Positions 53,566-64,000 of a stretch of DNA of 64,000 nucleotides are shown piece by piece. The notes under the pieces are model-generated. The model did not search any database, was not told the origin of the DNA, and was given only the letters and a program-made list of their open reading frames with translations. Numbering within the stretch: position 1 is the first letter of the stretch; each line of letters begins with the position of its first letter. The stretch is from Suillus spraguei (taxonomy: Eukaryota; Basidiomycota; Agaricomycetes; Boletales; Suillaceae). A program made the translations under genes and the position numbers. Location: contig JABCPU010000050.1 in assembly GCA_016800925.1 (NCBI GenBank), positions 186,001 through 250,000 of the forward strand, read 5' to 3'.

Positions 53566-56500
53566 CTAAGGAATCACTTGCAAAGACTTTCCATTTTTGC
53601 GAAGCTTTCCATCAATGAGATAGAGACCATAGTCATAGACCTCTTCATTTGTGGGGTTGGGAATGTTGAATGGGGCATGAGACAGGTGGTGATGCAGATT
53701 ATCACAGAGATTGTCCTTGAATTGGTTCCAAAGATCACTGGGGTCTGTAGGGTTGCAGTGGATGAGGATGATAGCAAAGAGATTGCGTATGCCATGTCCA
53801 GTGCTCATGTGAGAGGCATCCTGCAAGCACTGGATCCATTCATTGTCATCCTCAAGCAGACCTCTATGTCGACATGCCTCCTTGAAAGTGTCATATAAAA
53901 CACCATCAACTGTTCAAAGGTTTTCATAGGAGGTGGCCCCTTGAATACATTGTGAGTTTGATTGATAAAAATTGACATGAGCATCATACCTTTTACTACA
54001 GTCAGAAGCAATCTCAGGTAGAAGCGCTCTCCAGATCCAGGTGCAGCAGAGTACATCATTCCAATGGCCATTCCACATTGTCGTACCTTCCATGTGGTCT
54101 TGTTCCATACGAATTTTGAGGGGAAGTCCTAGTAAAGGTGGTCATGGGCTCCAGCTGCCACCAAGACATTGTTGGCATTGCTTTGAACCATCCAGTAAGG
54201 CAAGTCTCCTTGGTTGCTGCATGCTCAAGAACATCCTGGGCATCATCCTCAGGATCATAAAACACCATGTGTTCATTTGGAAGGTGGACTGGCAGATGGT
54301 AGACAGAGGGCCATTCAAGGTGCATTCCAAACTCAAAGATGTGCCATGCAGCCTCAGTGGAGCTGATGTATCTGGAGTCAAGGTAGGTTTTGACCTCATC
54401 CATTGGTCCTGGCATCTGCAAAGTGGCATGGTCATTTCCCTTGTAGATGTACTTGTGGATGTATTTCACAGACTTGATAGAAGCACAGACTTCAAGATTG
54501 ATGTGGCAGTTGAATTCCACCAGGAGTTGTGGAGGGTGAGGAACAACATCTTTGTTGGTGAAGACAGTGTCATTCTTCTGGACAGTGCGACCATTGTCAG
54601 GTCTTGCATACTCTGGATAGCCATCCTCCTTCATCAATGTCTGGGCACAGAAAGACTTTGGAAAGTGCTTTTTGCAATGTCCATTCTCCAAGCAATGTTC
54701 TGGAGAGCAGGGGCCATGAAGCATGTATTTCTCCACAGCCTCATAGAGTTGGGGATGGACATTTCTGTCAGGGATCTGGGCAGAGATGAAGGAGTCTATT
54801 TGTTCCACAGTGCGAATCTTGTGGTCTGGATCCAGGAAGATGAGAAGGTGCATGTGAGGCAGACCACGCTTTTGATATTCAATGGTGTACACCAATCCTG
54901 CAACCTTGCCATAGTAGCCATTGCGAACTTTCTTCAGCAGAGCCTGCTGCTTTTGATAGAATACGCGAGCCACCAAGTCTGGACAGTCCACAGCAGTTTG
55001 ACCTACATTAGAAAACTTGTCAGAATCAAGTCATAATAATGCATCAGTATGTCACTTTACCTGGAAGGAGATTCTCAGTAATCTCAGGCCAGTTCCCATT
55101 GGCAGTCATTGTCAGGAAGAGATCAGGTTTCTTGCAGGCACAGCAGATGGCCAAGGAGTCCTGCAGTAGCTGCTGCATATAGCGAGGGCTTCCAGAATGA
55201 GAGGAGGGAAGGATTATAGCACGACCTGTCTCAGCCAAATTGCCTACTCCATCATTGAGAATATTGTCTGTGAGGCCTTGATAGCAGTCAGCCCTGATCT
55301 TCTTCTGGTTGTTTCTTATCCAGTTGAGTCTGCTCTGCTCAATGGAAGCCCAAGCATCAACAACATACTGCTGGAACAGCCTTCCACCACGAAAGATGTT
55401 GTTGTGGTCAATGCGAGCTGGACGGGAATGAAGACGAAAGGCATAATACAGCAGCTGAGTCACTTTTTTGGCACGTGCACGTCCACCCTGAGGAATGATC
55501 ATATCAATGTAGAGGTCCCAGCCATCCTCTCCATTAGGAAAGAGAAGGACATAATGAAGACAGGCATATGCATGGTTGAGTTGACTGATGTGCCTAAGTT
55601 GACCATTTTGATAATATAAAATGATGTCGCGTTCATGAGACACCTCCTCAGATCCATCTCCAGGAAGAGCTGCAGCAATTTCATTGGCAGTGGGAAGGTT
55701 GTATCTTCGACCATCTGTGCCTGGCAGGAAGTGAATGCGCACAGAAACATCTGTCTGCTCCTCTGGAGGCTTCTCTTGCATGATTTGATAGGCTTGCTTG
55801 TAGACAGCAGCATAGGGGTGTTTTCGATGCAACATGTCATGCAGATCTCTGAGAATCTGATGATCAAGACCTTCATTTCCAGGATAGGTGGTGCGGATGT
55901 TGGTGGCTTCTTCAGAGTCATATATATAAAGTTGTGCATATGAAGGCTGGACACCCTCTGGAGGTAGAAGACTGCCCATGAGGTGATGGAGAGAGCCATG
56001 GATATGAAAAGCATTTGGGCCAGATCTTTGAATAGCACGATCCTCAATGTTGACACCAACAGAGGTAAATGCAAGAGCACTGTTGTATTGGCGAATTTTT
56101 GACACAAATGTCCTGTCTCTATATGCCTGCTCCAGCTCAGGTGGCCATGCTGGAAATGGAGGAAGGCTGACTTGGCCCGGCAAGCAGCACATACCAAAGC
56201 GAGGATTTTGCAAAGAGGAGTTGGAGAGTCTTTCACATGCAAAGTGAAGTGCATGACATTTGGGACACTCCACATTAAGGGGACCAAGAGTATGACGGTT
56301 GGCTGGTTCTGTATATGGTTGGGCTCCATCAGGAATAGGAATGACCTGATTGATATGCTGGTTGTCCTCCTCTTCATGCTCCTGGTGTTGTTCCTGCTGC
56401 TGGATTCTCCTCTCTTCATCATCTGCATGTTGCTCTTGAGATATTGGGTCATTATATTCATGTAGTGCCTCCTCAAGACGCTCCTGCTCCTCATGAACTC

Positions 56501-56639
56501 TCTGCTGCTCACGGTTGTGATGGGCCTCCTCCTGTTGACCTGCTCGCTGACAATCCTGAGTTTGACTATTGAAATGCTCCTCTTTCTGTTGACCTGCTCG
56601 TAGAATATCCTGAGCTTGTCTATTTTGCTGCTCCTGCAA
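53566..56639 (-). pseudogene. Helitron Rep (HUH-type) region with frameshift and stops
   Basis: Minus frames 55044-56639 and, after an intron (about 55043-55000), 54056-54991. The first has the Helitron N-terminal domain (NVECPKCHALHFACERLSNS, RYNLPTANEIAAALPGDGSE, YYAFRLHSR). The second has the HUH motif GLPHMHLLIF and the paired tyrosines KYIHKYIYKG. Near 54186 the frame changes: the continuation (AAPGSGERFYLRLLLTVVKG, then DASHMSTGHGIRNLFAIILI down to 53566) is in other frames, and a TAG lies at 54129-54131 in the restored frame. These lesions predict an inactive Rep. Confidence 0.85.
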
Positions 56640-56651
56640 GTGAATGACATC

Positions 56652-56911
56652 TTACTCCTCCTGGGCTTGTCTATGCATTTGCTCAGCTTCTTGCTGCTGG
56701 AGTTGCTGCTGGATCTGTTGCTGGTGCAATGCCTCCTGTGCTTGTCTATTAAGTAAGTCATCCCTAATCTGTTCCTGCTGTAAATCATGCTGAAACTGAA
56801 CATTGAACTGTTGATAATCAGGTTGAGGTAGTGCATGTAAAGGTGGTGCAGGATGATGTGCAAAGTATTGATGGGGATTGTTGAAATTGTGAGGACCAAC
56901 TGCACCCTCAT
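56652..56911 (-). pseudogene. Glutamine-rich N-terminal part of the Helitron protein
   Basis: Continues the same frame upstream of the Rep region (FNNPHQYFAHHPAP, then Q/E-rich repeats such as RQAQEALHQQQIQQQL) with an in-frame TAA at 56652-56654. The nominal ATG at 56969 lies inside the LTR fragment, so the genuine start is missing. Confidence 0.65.
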
Positions 56912-57110
56912 TGTTAAGACTGTACTCAAGGGTAGAGAGATCCGAAGGGCTTTGGCCTCGTTCGTGCACTGTGCCCCTTTCTCGAGTAATGCCCCTTATT
57001 TCAGGGAGGAGTTATTTGTCCGAAGACCCGGAAGGAGTTGCGTGACGGATCCGGGTGTCCGAAGGTGTCAGATATGATACGTCCGAAAGGTTATTTGGAA
57101 CGTAAGGAGA
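56912..57110 (-). mobile_element. LTR fragment related to family C
   Basis: Starts TGTTAAGACTGTACTC and matches the reverse complement of 40600-40792 (CACAGTGCACGAAC, GGCCAAAGCCCTTCGGATC, GGATCCGTCACGCAACTCC). Beyond about 57110 the two diverge completely; this may be a related LTR with a different U3 region. The far end and target duplication were not found. Confidence 0.75.
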
Positions 57111-57199
57111 GGACAGCACATATTACAGTGAACTATCTCCGTATTATACGAGTGAACGGACGTGCATAATATCCTGTATGATACGGGCCAGCGGACCAT

Positions 57200-57620
57200 G
57201 GGCCCATGGTAGAAATATCCTCGTTGATGACGGATGGGCCGGGAGGAATATTATTCCCGATGACAGCGGGTGGGCCCATGCAAGGAATATGTAGAGTAGA
57301 TGAGTGGGCCGATGTACATGAATATCCGGTAGACGGATGGGCCGAGGTAGTTGGATATCATGTAGATGGGTGTATCAAGGTAGATGTGTATCAAATAGAC
57401 AGGTATGTGAAGGGTACTTGTTATCACATACACGGGTGGGCCCAGACACATATTAAATTAGACGGGTATTAGACGGGTGAGCCGAGAGTGTTATATAAAT
57501 ATTTATTAGACGGGTGGGCCGAGGGTGTTGTACAGTATATTATATTAGACGGGTGGGCCGAGGGTGGTATAAAATATAGACGGGTGGGCCCATGTGTATG
57601 ATAATGGTAGACATGACGGA
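57200..57620. repeat. Irregular array of GACGGGTGGGCC boxes
   Basis: At least eight spaced copies of (A)GACGG(G/A)TGGGCC(G/C) separated by 25-45 bp of A/T-rich sequence. They immediately follow the LTR fragment and could be enhancer-like boxes of its U3 or an independent minisatellite. Confidence 0.8.
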
Positions 57621-57664
57621 GCTGAGGGAGTTGCATATCATCTGAATCAGAGGAGGTAATAAAT

Positions 57665-58170
57665 CACAGTTACTGAGTTCCCGGAGCAGCAGGTGCTGTC
57701 TTGACATGGCCTTTTGTGATGCTTAGGTTGTCTTGTAGAATGTGGAAACTGGGGTGCGAGGCTTGTGTTGCCCTACAAGACACCCAGCTCCGACCCCCGA
57801 AAATCAAATGAAGCATACCAAGTTCCGAGTTCCGAGACCCGGGTCTCGACACATAATTCAGTCAATAAGAGACACCCAGTTCCGACCCCCAAAATTTGAG
57901 TGAAGCATACCAAGTTCCAGGAGCAGCAAGTGATGTCTTGAAATGGCCTTTATGGCGCTTAGGTTATCTTGTAGAATGTGGAAAGCGGGGTGCGAGGCTT
58001 GTGTTGCCCTACAAGACACCCAGTTCTGACCCCCGAAAATCAGATGAAGCATACCAAGTTCCGAGTTCCGAGACCCGGGTCTCGACACATAATTCAGTCA
58101 ATACGAGACACCCAGTTCCGACCCCCGAAATTTGAGTGAAGCATACCAAGTTCCGGAGTTCCGAACCCGG
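57665..58170. repeat. Tandem duplication of an about 235-bp unit
   Basis: Two copies: both run from TTCC(C/A)GGAGCAGCA through CTTGTAGAATGTGGAAA, CTTGTGTTGCCCTACAAGAC, CATACCAAGTTCCGAGTTCC and CGACACATAATTCAGTCAAT. Sequence style (CCGAGTTCCGAGACCCGGG) resembles the array at 59.8-61.5 kb. Confidence 0.88.
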
Positions 58171-58368
58171 GTCTGGACAAATGAATATCAGATATCCAGC
58201 ACACTTCCAATCATCTGGTATTTCATTGAGCAATGGATGATAATACAGCTTTGAAAGCCAACATCATCCAAGGTTCCCTTATCTGATCCTCGCTATCTCC
58301 ACCCCCTTTAACACCAAAGTCTGGACATCCAGCATTCAGCGTCTGATTTCCCAATATCAACTTGCAAC

Positions 58369-59675
58369 ATGAACACTTCTTCCATGTCCACTTGTGACAT
58401 AAAAATCTGGCGCACTTGGGCCCTGGCCATCACTCATGAAGCAGGGGCATATACCGAGCAAAAATTCAATGCAGAGAAGACTGGAGGAGAACCGGTTATA
58501 CCTTCTCCGAACCTGGACACTGATCTGGTGATGGCGTGCGATCGCTTGGCTGATGTACTCATAAAGGCATATAAAAATCCCAGTGGGTCTTCCTGCAGAT
58601 GTTGAAAATGTGTTTGATCATCCAAATTCCTTCATGACAGTTAAGATACAGATTGATATTGCAAGATATAGCAAATTGATATCCCCAAAGAACACTGGGC
58701 ATAATGAGGAGAAAGAGGAGAAGTTGCTTGAGAGGTGTCCTCCTGGCCATGAGGGCACAAAGGTGGTGGACAAACCTGCCACAATTATCGATGTTTCCGG
58801 TACCATCATCGCATGGTACCTTCCGGACGCCCTGACCGAGACCACCCAGGTGCGTAATGTGTAGATTGTTACTCAATGGATATTGAATATCAAATGGTAC
58901 CTACAGAAGGAAATCAGGGCGGCCACCGATTTGCTGGGTCCAAGCCTCGAAAAAAGTGTAAAGGCTGATGGCAATTGGCGATATAATCAAGAATGGTTCA
59001 AACAGGGCTCGGAAAATGTTGGGTCAACTCCCGGATGCATCAATTTATCTCCGGCATGGTTTCAACAGGGCCACGAGGTAGGATGTGATGAGATGGTGAT
59101 TTCTGGAGTCAAACTCACCAATCCCATAGAATCTGTCAGATCCGGAGGTATCCGCATCATTGAAGGGACCCTCCTCCGAGAATATCCTGAAAGCTATTGC
59201 AAGGCCGGCAGCCATCGCATCGGCGGCACTCAGGGTCATGCATCCTCAGCAGTATTTTGCAGGGTTACGAGCCTTGTCACACCTCGGAGATAAGGCAGTG
59301 AGCAAGGAACTGCCACAGATGCCAGAGACCCTGCAGTACTGGGCATCCGTGTTTAACAGCCTCTCCATCATTTCCAATCGGGAAACCCCCAATCATCGAG
59401 ACCATTTATCAATTCCTGAATGCTTCGATATTCTCACCACCGTGGGGAACTATTCTAATGCTCGGATGAGTATGCCAAGCCTTCAGCTGGAATTCAGGTA
59501 TGATTCCGGCTGTATGATTGCATTTTCGGGAAGAATTGTGAGACATGGTGTTGATGGAGGGGAAGGGGATCGGATTGCTTGGGCATGGTATATGAGGGAT
59601 TCTGTGCACATTTATGCCGGGGTTCCCTCATGTGGATGGGCTATGGTCGAAGGCCACATACTAAGCACGGTGTGA
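58369..59675 (+). CDS. TET/JBP-family 2-oxoglutarate/Fe(II) dioxygenase
   Basis: TET/JBP enzymes oxidise 5-methylcytosine (or thymine) in DNA. Exons: 58369-about 58580, about 58583-58849, 58907-59077, 59130-59675. The C-terminal half is characteristic of the mushroom family: TPGCINLSPAWFQQGHE, AALRVMHPQQYFAGLRAL, WASVFNSLSIISNRETPNHR followed by D (HxD iron ligands in NHRD), DILTTVGNYSNARMSM, the distal histidine in GRIVRHGVD and the 2-oxoglutarate-binding arginine candidate in GDRIAWAWYMRD. The last two introns keep frame. Between exon 1 (ending ...IKAYKNPSG) and exon 2 (GLPADVENVFDHPNSF) the frame shifts by one without a credible intron, so the gene may be lightly damaged. Its partner KDZ transposase lies 3 kb downstream in opposite orientation. 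Confidence 0.82.
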
Positions 59676-59759
59676 AAGATCAAAGAAGTTGACAGAGTTG
59701 TGACCCATGTTAGTAGCAACACACAAATACCATGTACCAATTAGAGCATCAACAGTTCT

Positions 59760-61570
59760 GGAACTCAAGTCGGAAGTCGAGTTCCATGAATTGAGTCCCT
59801 AAGTCTGTGTATCTCGGGACTCGGGACTCGATCCTCGAAATTAGGGACTCAATGATCGATAGTCCGAATTCAGGCTTCACACTCGGGACTCAGGAAAGTG
59901 TGAGGCAGCACAATGTGAGGCAACAGACTTTGACCCACACATTGTGACTGCCGAACACCGAACACCGGCAGCCGGCACTCGGGACTCAGGACTGACACCA
60001 ATGTGAAAAATATGAATTCACATATAGTGAGTGCCAAATCCCAAACTCAGGCAGCCGGAGCTCAGGACTCGGGACTCAGAACAATGTGAAAGATGTGAAT
60101 TCACATATCATAAATGACGAACTCCGAATCCCGGCAGCCGGCACTCGGGACTCGGGACTCAGAATAATGTGCAAGTCATTGATCCACACATGTTGAGGGC
60201 CGAACTCCGAACCCCGGCAGCCAGCAGTCCGGACTTGGGACTCAGAAGAACGAGAAAGATATTGAGTCCTACATGTAAAGTGCCGAACGCCGAATGCCGA
60301 ACCCTGTGAAAGATACTGATTCCCACATATCAAGTGGCGAACCCGGAACCCCGGCAGCCGGAACTCGGGACTCGGGACACACAACATTGTGAATGATATT
60401 GATGCACACATGTTAAGTGGCGAACGCCGACTGCCGAGCCCCGGCACCCGGAACTCGGCACTCGGTACTCACAATAATCCACACATGTTGAGTGCCGAAC
60501 CCCGAACTCCGGCAGCCGGAACTCGGGACTCACAACATTGTGAAAGATACTGATTCCCATATGTAAAGTGCCTAACCCCGAACCCCGGCAGCCGGAACTC
60601 GGGACTCGGGACACACAACATTGTGAATAATATTGATGCACACATGTTAAGTCCCGAACGCCGACTGCCGAGGCCCGGCACCCGGAACTCGGCACTCGGC
60701 ACTCAGAATAATCCACACATGTTGAGTGCCGAACCCCGAACTCCGGCAGCCGGAACTCGGGACTCACAATATTGTGAATGATTTTGATGCACACATGTTA
60801 AGTGGCGAACGCCGACTGCCGAGCCCCGGCACCCGGAACTCGGCACTCGGCACTCACAATGATCCACACATGTTGAGTGCCGAACCCCGAACTCCGGCAG
60901 CCGGAACTCGGGACTCACAACATTGTGAAAGATACTGATTCCCATATGTAAAGTGCCTAACCCCGAACCCCGGCAGCCGGAACTCGGGACTCGGGACACA
61001 CAACATTGTGAATGATATTGATGCACACATGTTAAGTCCCGAACGCCGACTGCCGAGCCCCGGCACCCGGAACTCGGCACTCGGCACTCAGAATAATCCA
61101 CACATGTTGGGTGCCGAACCCCGAACTCCGGCAGCCGGGACTCGGGACTCGGGACTCACAACATTGTGAATGATATGGATGCACACATGTGAAGTGCCGA
61201 ACGCCGACTGCCGAGGCCCGGCACCCGGAACTCGGGACTCGGGACTCACAACATTGTGCATGATATGGATGCACACATGTGAAGTGCCGAACGCCGACTG
61301 CCGAGGCCCGGCACCCGGAACTCGGGACTCGGCACTCAGAATAATGTGAAAGTTATTGATCCACATATGTTGACTGCCGAACCCCGCACTGTCGCACAGA
61401 TATCTATTTCGTCTCGAACCTTGATTGCTGAACCCCAAACCATGAAATCCGGTAGTCCACAATTGTGGGGTTCGGGGTTCGGTACCTAAGATTCATGACT
61501 CGCCACTCAGAAATATGTGAGGCAATCTTGCCATTCGGAAGTCGAGTCCCATGAATTAAGTCCCAAACTC
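59760..61570. repeat. GC-rich complex minisatellite between TET/JBP and KDZ genes
   Basis: Modules alternate: CCGAACCCCGAACTCCGGCA-type, GCCGGAACTCGGGACTCGGG, CACAACATTGTGAA.GATA and GATGCACACATGTTAAGTG. The ATCCACACATGTTGAGTGCC module recurs at about 60478, 60713, 60862 and 61096, giving spacings of about 235, 149 and 234 bp, a higher-order structure. Palindromes (ACAACATTGT, ACACATGT) are embedded. Open frames on the minus strand reflect periodicity only. Confidence 0.93.
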
Positions 61571-61737
61571 TAAGTACCATTGCACTCAGGCATTCACCAC
61601 TTAGCATTTGGGATTTAGGACTCTACATCCGGATCTTGACATCCAGTACTCAAAATCCGGAACAAAATATTCGGGAGTCAAGACAATGATTTGGACGGAA
61701 TAAAATATTTTACATCATGTATGAAATGAAGACCATT
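61571..61737. other. Spacer between minisatellite and accessory gene
   Basis: Low-copy remnants of the minisatellite modules (CCACTTAGCATTTGGGATTTAG-like), then the 3' end of the small gene. Nothing else seen. Confidence 0.4.
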
Positions 61738-62540
61738 CTAATCTAAACACAGTGAAGAGGACTCCACTCCCCTGCCTCTCTTCAATCTCTGTAGCATGTC
61801 AGTGTACATCTTCACCTCTGCCATCTTCTCATGGATACCCTCATCTTGCTCCTCCATCAATGCTACCAGGCGTGCTCGAATCATCTTAAGTCCCATCACT
61901 GATGGGCCTGATGAGTCATTTACCTCCTCAGGAAGAACCAAGCCATCATCCTCAACTCCATTTACCATCCAATGCTGGTAGTGAACAACACAGGACCTCA
62001 TGATCTGACCCCATTGCCATGGTTCATTCGGAATTTCGGTGTGTCCCATCCACCATGGAGTATCATAGCTGGGAATAATCCGGGATGGATGTCCCGGAGC
62101 TGCGACATCATCAAACTGACATAGGTGGGATGAAAAGATGTGGTCTGGAACAGTGTTCCAGGTGAGCATGGGATACAATGTCAGGACATGAGCGACGGGG
62201 CTTGGAACAACAGAAACGATGTTCCTTGCAGCTGAGTACTGCAGGAGTGGCGTAACAAATGTCTGTTGGAAATCTCAGCATTGCCCAAAAAAGTCAGCCG
62301 GTCATCCGGTAATCAGTCACTTACATTGATCTCCCATTGCAACCCAGCTTTAAAGTACATGATCCGGGCAGAAGAGGGAGGGTTGTTAGCAGCCTCCATC
62401 TGATATTGAGAGATACATGCGCGGATGCGCGATGCAGCCATATTCAAAGTACAAGAAATATCTTGAAGGTTCAGCTTCATGGGTTGCCAGTGATGTCCAG
62501 TATTTGGAGTGCCAGATGTGGATGCAGGAGTTTCAGGCAT
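61738..62540 (-). CDS. Small hypothetical gene beside the KDZ transposase
   Basis: Two exons: 62540 to about 62324 (MPETPASTSGTPNTGHHWQP, then MAASRIRACISQYQMEAANN and FKAGLQWEIN) and about 62261 to 61738 after an intron with GTAAGT..CAACAG ends. Exon 2 reads VSVVPSPVAHVLTLYPMLTW, PWWMGHTEIPNEPWQWGQIM, then a helical segment rich in E/K (MEEQDEGIHEKMAEVKMYTD) likely forming a coiled coil. About 245 residues, no known domain, no signal peptide. It lies 176 bp downstream of the transposase end in the same orientation, suggesting it belongs to the same element. The frame is clean and splice sites are canonical. Confidence 0.65.
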
Positions 62541-62715
62541 GGCTAATGCAAGAGTGTGACGCTGGGAATGACACTGACAGATGGTAAAGAGCTGATGATA
62601 TGAGTCACTGATGGATGGATTAGAAATTCAAACTCCGACATGGGCTGACCCGGACAATTCCCGGGACTCAATGTTTGGGTGTCAAATATGCGTTTCATCA
62701 GCAAAACAAATTCAT

Positions 62716-64000
62716 TCATGTGCACCATCGATAAACGAGGGCTGCAGGTCTTGAAATGCTGCCTGTGCATCCTGAGCTAGTAAGGAATACATTTGAGACT
62801 GCCGTCCGGCATAGCATGCATGACCCGGAAGTTGTTTCAACAATGAGTCCTGCATCCGGGCACCCCATGTGGTTGCCTTCCACAAGAAAAAGTTGCACGT
62901 CCAATCCATCTCTGATTGCACCAATGATATTTCTTCCATCCATCGATCCCGTAGTGCCTTTGCCCGAAGCCAATGAACTCGGTAAACTTGGGATGGGTCC
63001 TGTCAGCTCACCACGGAATATATCAAGCATGCCCGAACTCACATTCCTCATTCCAGGAATTTTCTGGACCCTCCATGTCGACTTCCACTGACCAGAACCA
63101 AGCGAGGGACTCATTTCGCTGACCTCGGGCGTTTGGATCGCCGATGGCAGTGCTGATTTTGAGCTGCTCGCGAAGCAGGGGTTTGTATTTCTGAAGCTGG
63201 TCTGGCCCCGGCTCAAGTTGTATCATTTGCTTCCTGGTTTTTGTATATATACTGGCATGTAGGGATACTGCCTGCTGCACTGAGGTCACCTGGGACCACG
63301 CTCGAGTTTTTAGGGCTTGAGATTTGGCTTGCCTAACTGTTGTTCGGAACAGGATAGCCTTGTTGCACAAGTGAATGCGGAGATTGTGCAGGGCATCATT
63401 GGCCTGCCCTTCACGAAGGGACATCTCCAACGGAATCAGATCCTCTGCCATACAGCGTCTGCAATGTTCAACCCCGAGGTTTGATGGCAATGGAATTATG
63501 GTGAGCTCAGGGGAGTTTGTCCATGCATCAGATGTCTCGGTGAAATCCGCCGGGTCATCATCGATATCGTCAAGAATATCTATGTTCAAGTCGTCAGGAT
63601 CGTCATCTGCATCAAATCCCTCTCCCAGATGCGTAAGAGCAGACCGAGTGAATTCATCTATCTGGCCTTGAATACGATCGCGTTGCCGGGCGATATCTAA
63701 TCTCTGTGTCTCCGTCGATCGTCTTCCAATTCTGCGGACCTCGATGAGCAATGCAATTTGAGCCTCTTCAATTGCCAACCCAATGGATATCCATGTTGCC
63801 ACAGATCTGCGAGAGGGTGCTGCATGACGGGCATTACCCGCTTCTAGTAGTCTAAGCTCGATCTCCTTTTTGCTTGGTGCTAAGTGAAAAATGAATGCGG
63901 AGCTCCACGGAGACAAAGAATGTTAACTTACCCTTCTTGATATTGATTTCATATAAATCCATCGCCGCAGGATCCCTGATTCTCTTGGACTGAGCGACCA
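62716..64000 (-). CDS. KDZ (Kyakuja-Dileera-Zisupton) transposase, C-terminal part
   Basis: Partial; its 5' part lies beyond the window. Exons: 64000 to about 63948 (KRIRDPAAMDLYEINIKK), about 63888-63048, then about 62990-62716. Typical KDZ C-terminal features: an ERRI-like region VATWISIGLAIEEAQIALLI, acidic linker, LPSNLGVEHCRRCMAEDLIP, SQALKTRAWSQVTSVQQAVS, STAIGDPNARGQRNESLAWF, VHWLRAKALRDRWMEEI, SEMDWTCNFFLWKATTW, and the end GHACYAGRQSQMYSLLAQDA. These transposons are expanded in basidiomycetes and known to associate with TET/JBP genes. All frames visible are open with GT..AG introns, so the visible part may be functional. The catalytic RNase-H-fold acidic residues would mostly be upstream and cannot be judged. 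Confidence 0.87.

Larger units (their letters stand above)
51772..56911 (-). mobile_element. Helitron with Rep and Pif1-like helicase, decayed
   Basis: Minus-strand element whose reading frames give, in order, a Helitron-like N-terminal/Rep region and a Pif1-type helicase, the standard layout of autonomous Helitrons, which transpose by rolling-circle replication. The proposed 3' end lies near a 20-bp hairpin (51792-51834) beside a truncated LTR. The 5' end is lost or hidden: another LTR fragment starts at 56912 inside the reading frame. Exact TC and CTRR termini were not identified. Several stops and frameshifts make it probably non-autonomous now. Confidence 0.85.

Noticed and set aside
53353..54991. 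Long plus-strand frames (331 and 181 codons) opposite the Helitron
   Set aside because: Antisense shadows of Rep and helicase coding sequence, with no domain of their own.
58426..58436. CACTCAT as the far end of the LTR that starts at 56912 (target site CTCAT)
   Set aside because: It would put the LTR end inside the dioxygenase coding exon; a 5-bp match is expected by chance.
60076..61462. Several 120-150 codon minus-strand frames with CRVPSSGCRGS motifs
   Set aside because: Read-through of the minisatellite, not a gene; repeats are palindromic and GC-rich.
28989..64000. CRISPR array or bacterial-type operon
   Set aside because: Repeats are minisatellites without unique spacers of constant length, and the genome is eukaryotic.

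Overview
The window is nuclear DNA of a filamentous basidiomycete (Agaricomycetes). Genes are broken by many short introns of about 45-60 bp with GT..AG ends, and recognisable products include an AP-1/Yap1-like bZIP factor, Nup93/Nic96, a Tudor-less SMN and Erf4. The repertoire of HET and NACHT proteins, KDZ transposons and TET/JBP dioxygenases is typical of mushrooms. The exact style of the WD40-TPR-HET and NACHT/WLxT-repeat proteins reminds me of Boletales such as Suillus or Pisolithus, but that assignment is from memory and was not checked.

0-30 kb, gene-rich part: an Erf4-like palmitoyltransferase subunit gene (1634-3048, +); a Yap1-like factor (5276-7379, +); four related ABC half-transporter genes on the minus strand (7722-10365, 11347-14002, 14703-17347, 22841-25544), with a WD40-TPR-HET fusion gene (17928-22054, -) between the third and fourth; Nup93 (25837-28988, +); and SMN (29414-30364, -). 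The first two ABC copies lie in a segmental duplication that also copied the last exon of the Yap1 gene. Copies 1-3 each show an apparent lesion (frameshift, nonsense codon, frameshift); only copy 4 reads through cleanly.

30-39 kb, decayed accessory part: kinase C-lobe debris near 32.0 kb; a broken NACHT STAND gene (33759-37695) whose sensor region is an array of about 65-70 nine-residue 'WLxTxxGxx' repeats, with a conserved C-terminal region behind it; and a broken protein-kinase-like gene (37965-39440).

39-58 kb, transposon nest: two solo-LTR families in inverted pairs with visible target-site duplications, one carrying a third LTR nested inside it; two multi-exon hypothetical genes broken by LTR insertions; several minisatellites and palindromic elements; and a Helitron (about 51.8-56.9 kb, minus) with Rep and Pif1-like helicase reading frames carrying several lesions.

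58-64 kb: a TET/JBP-type 2-oxoglutarate/Fe(II) dioxygenase gene (58369-59675, +), a 1.8 kb minisatellite, a small accessory gene (61738-62540, -) and the 3' half of a Kyakuja-Dileera-Zisupton (KDZ) transposase (62716 to beyond the window end, -). This matches the known association of TET/JBP genes with KDZ transposons in mushrooms.

The most unusual objects are the NACHT/WLxT-repeat pseudogene, the WD40-TPR-HET fusion inside an ABC array, and the TET/JBP-minisatellite-accessory ORF-KDZ block. All frameshift statements assume the assembly is correct.
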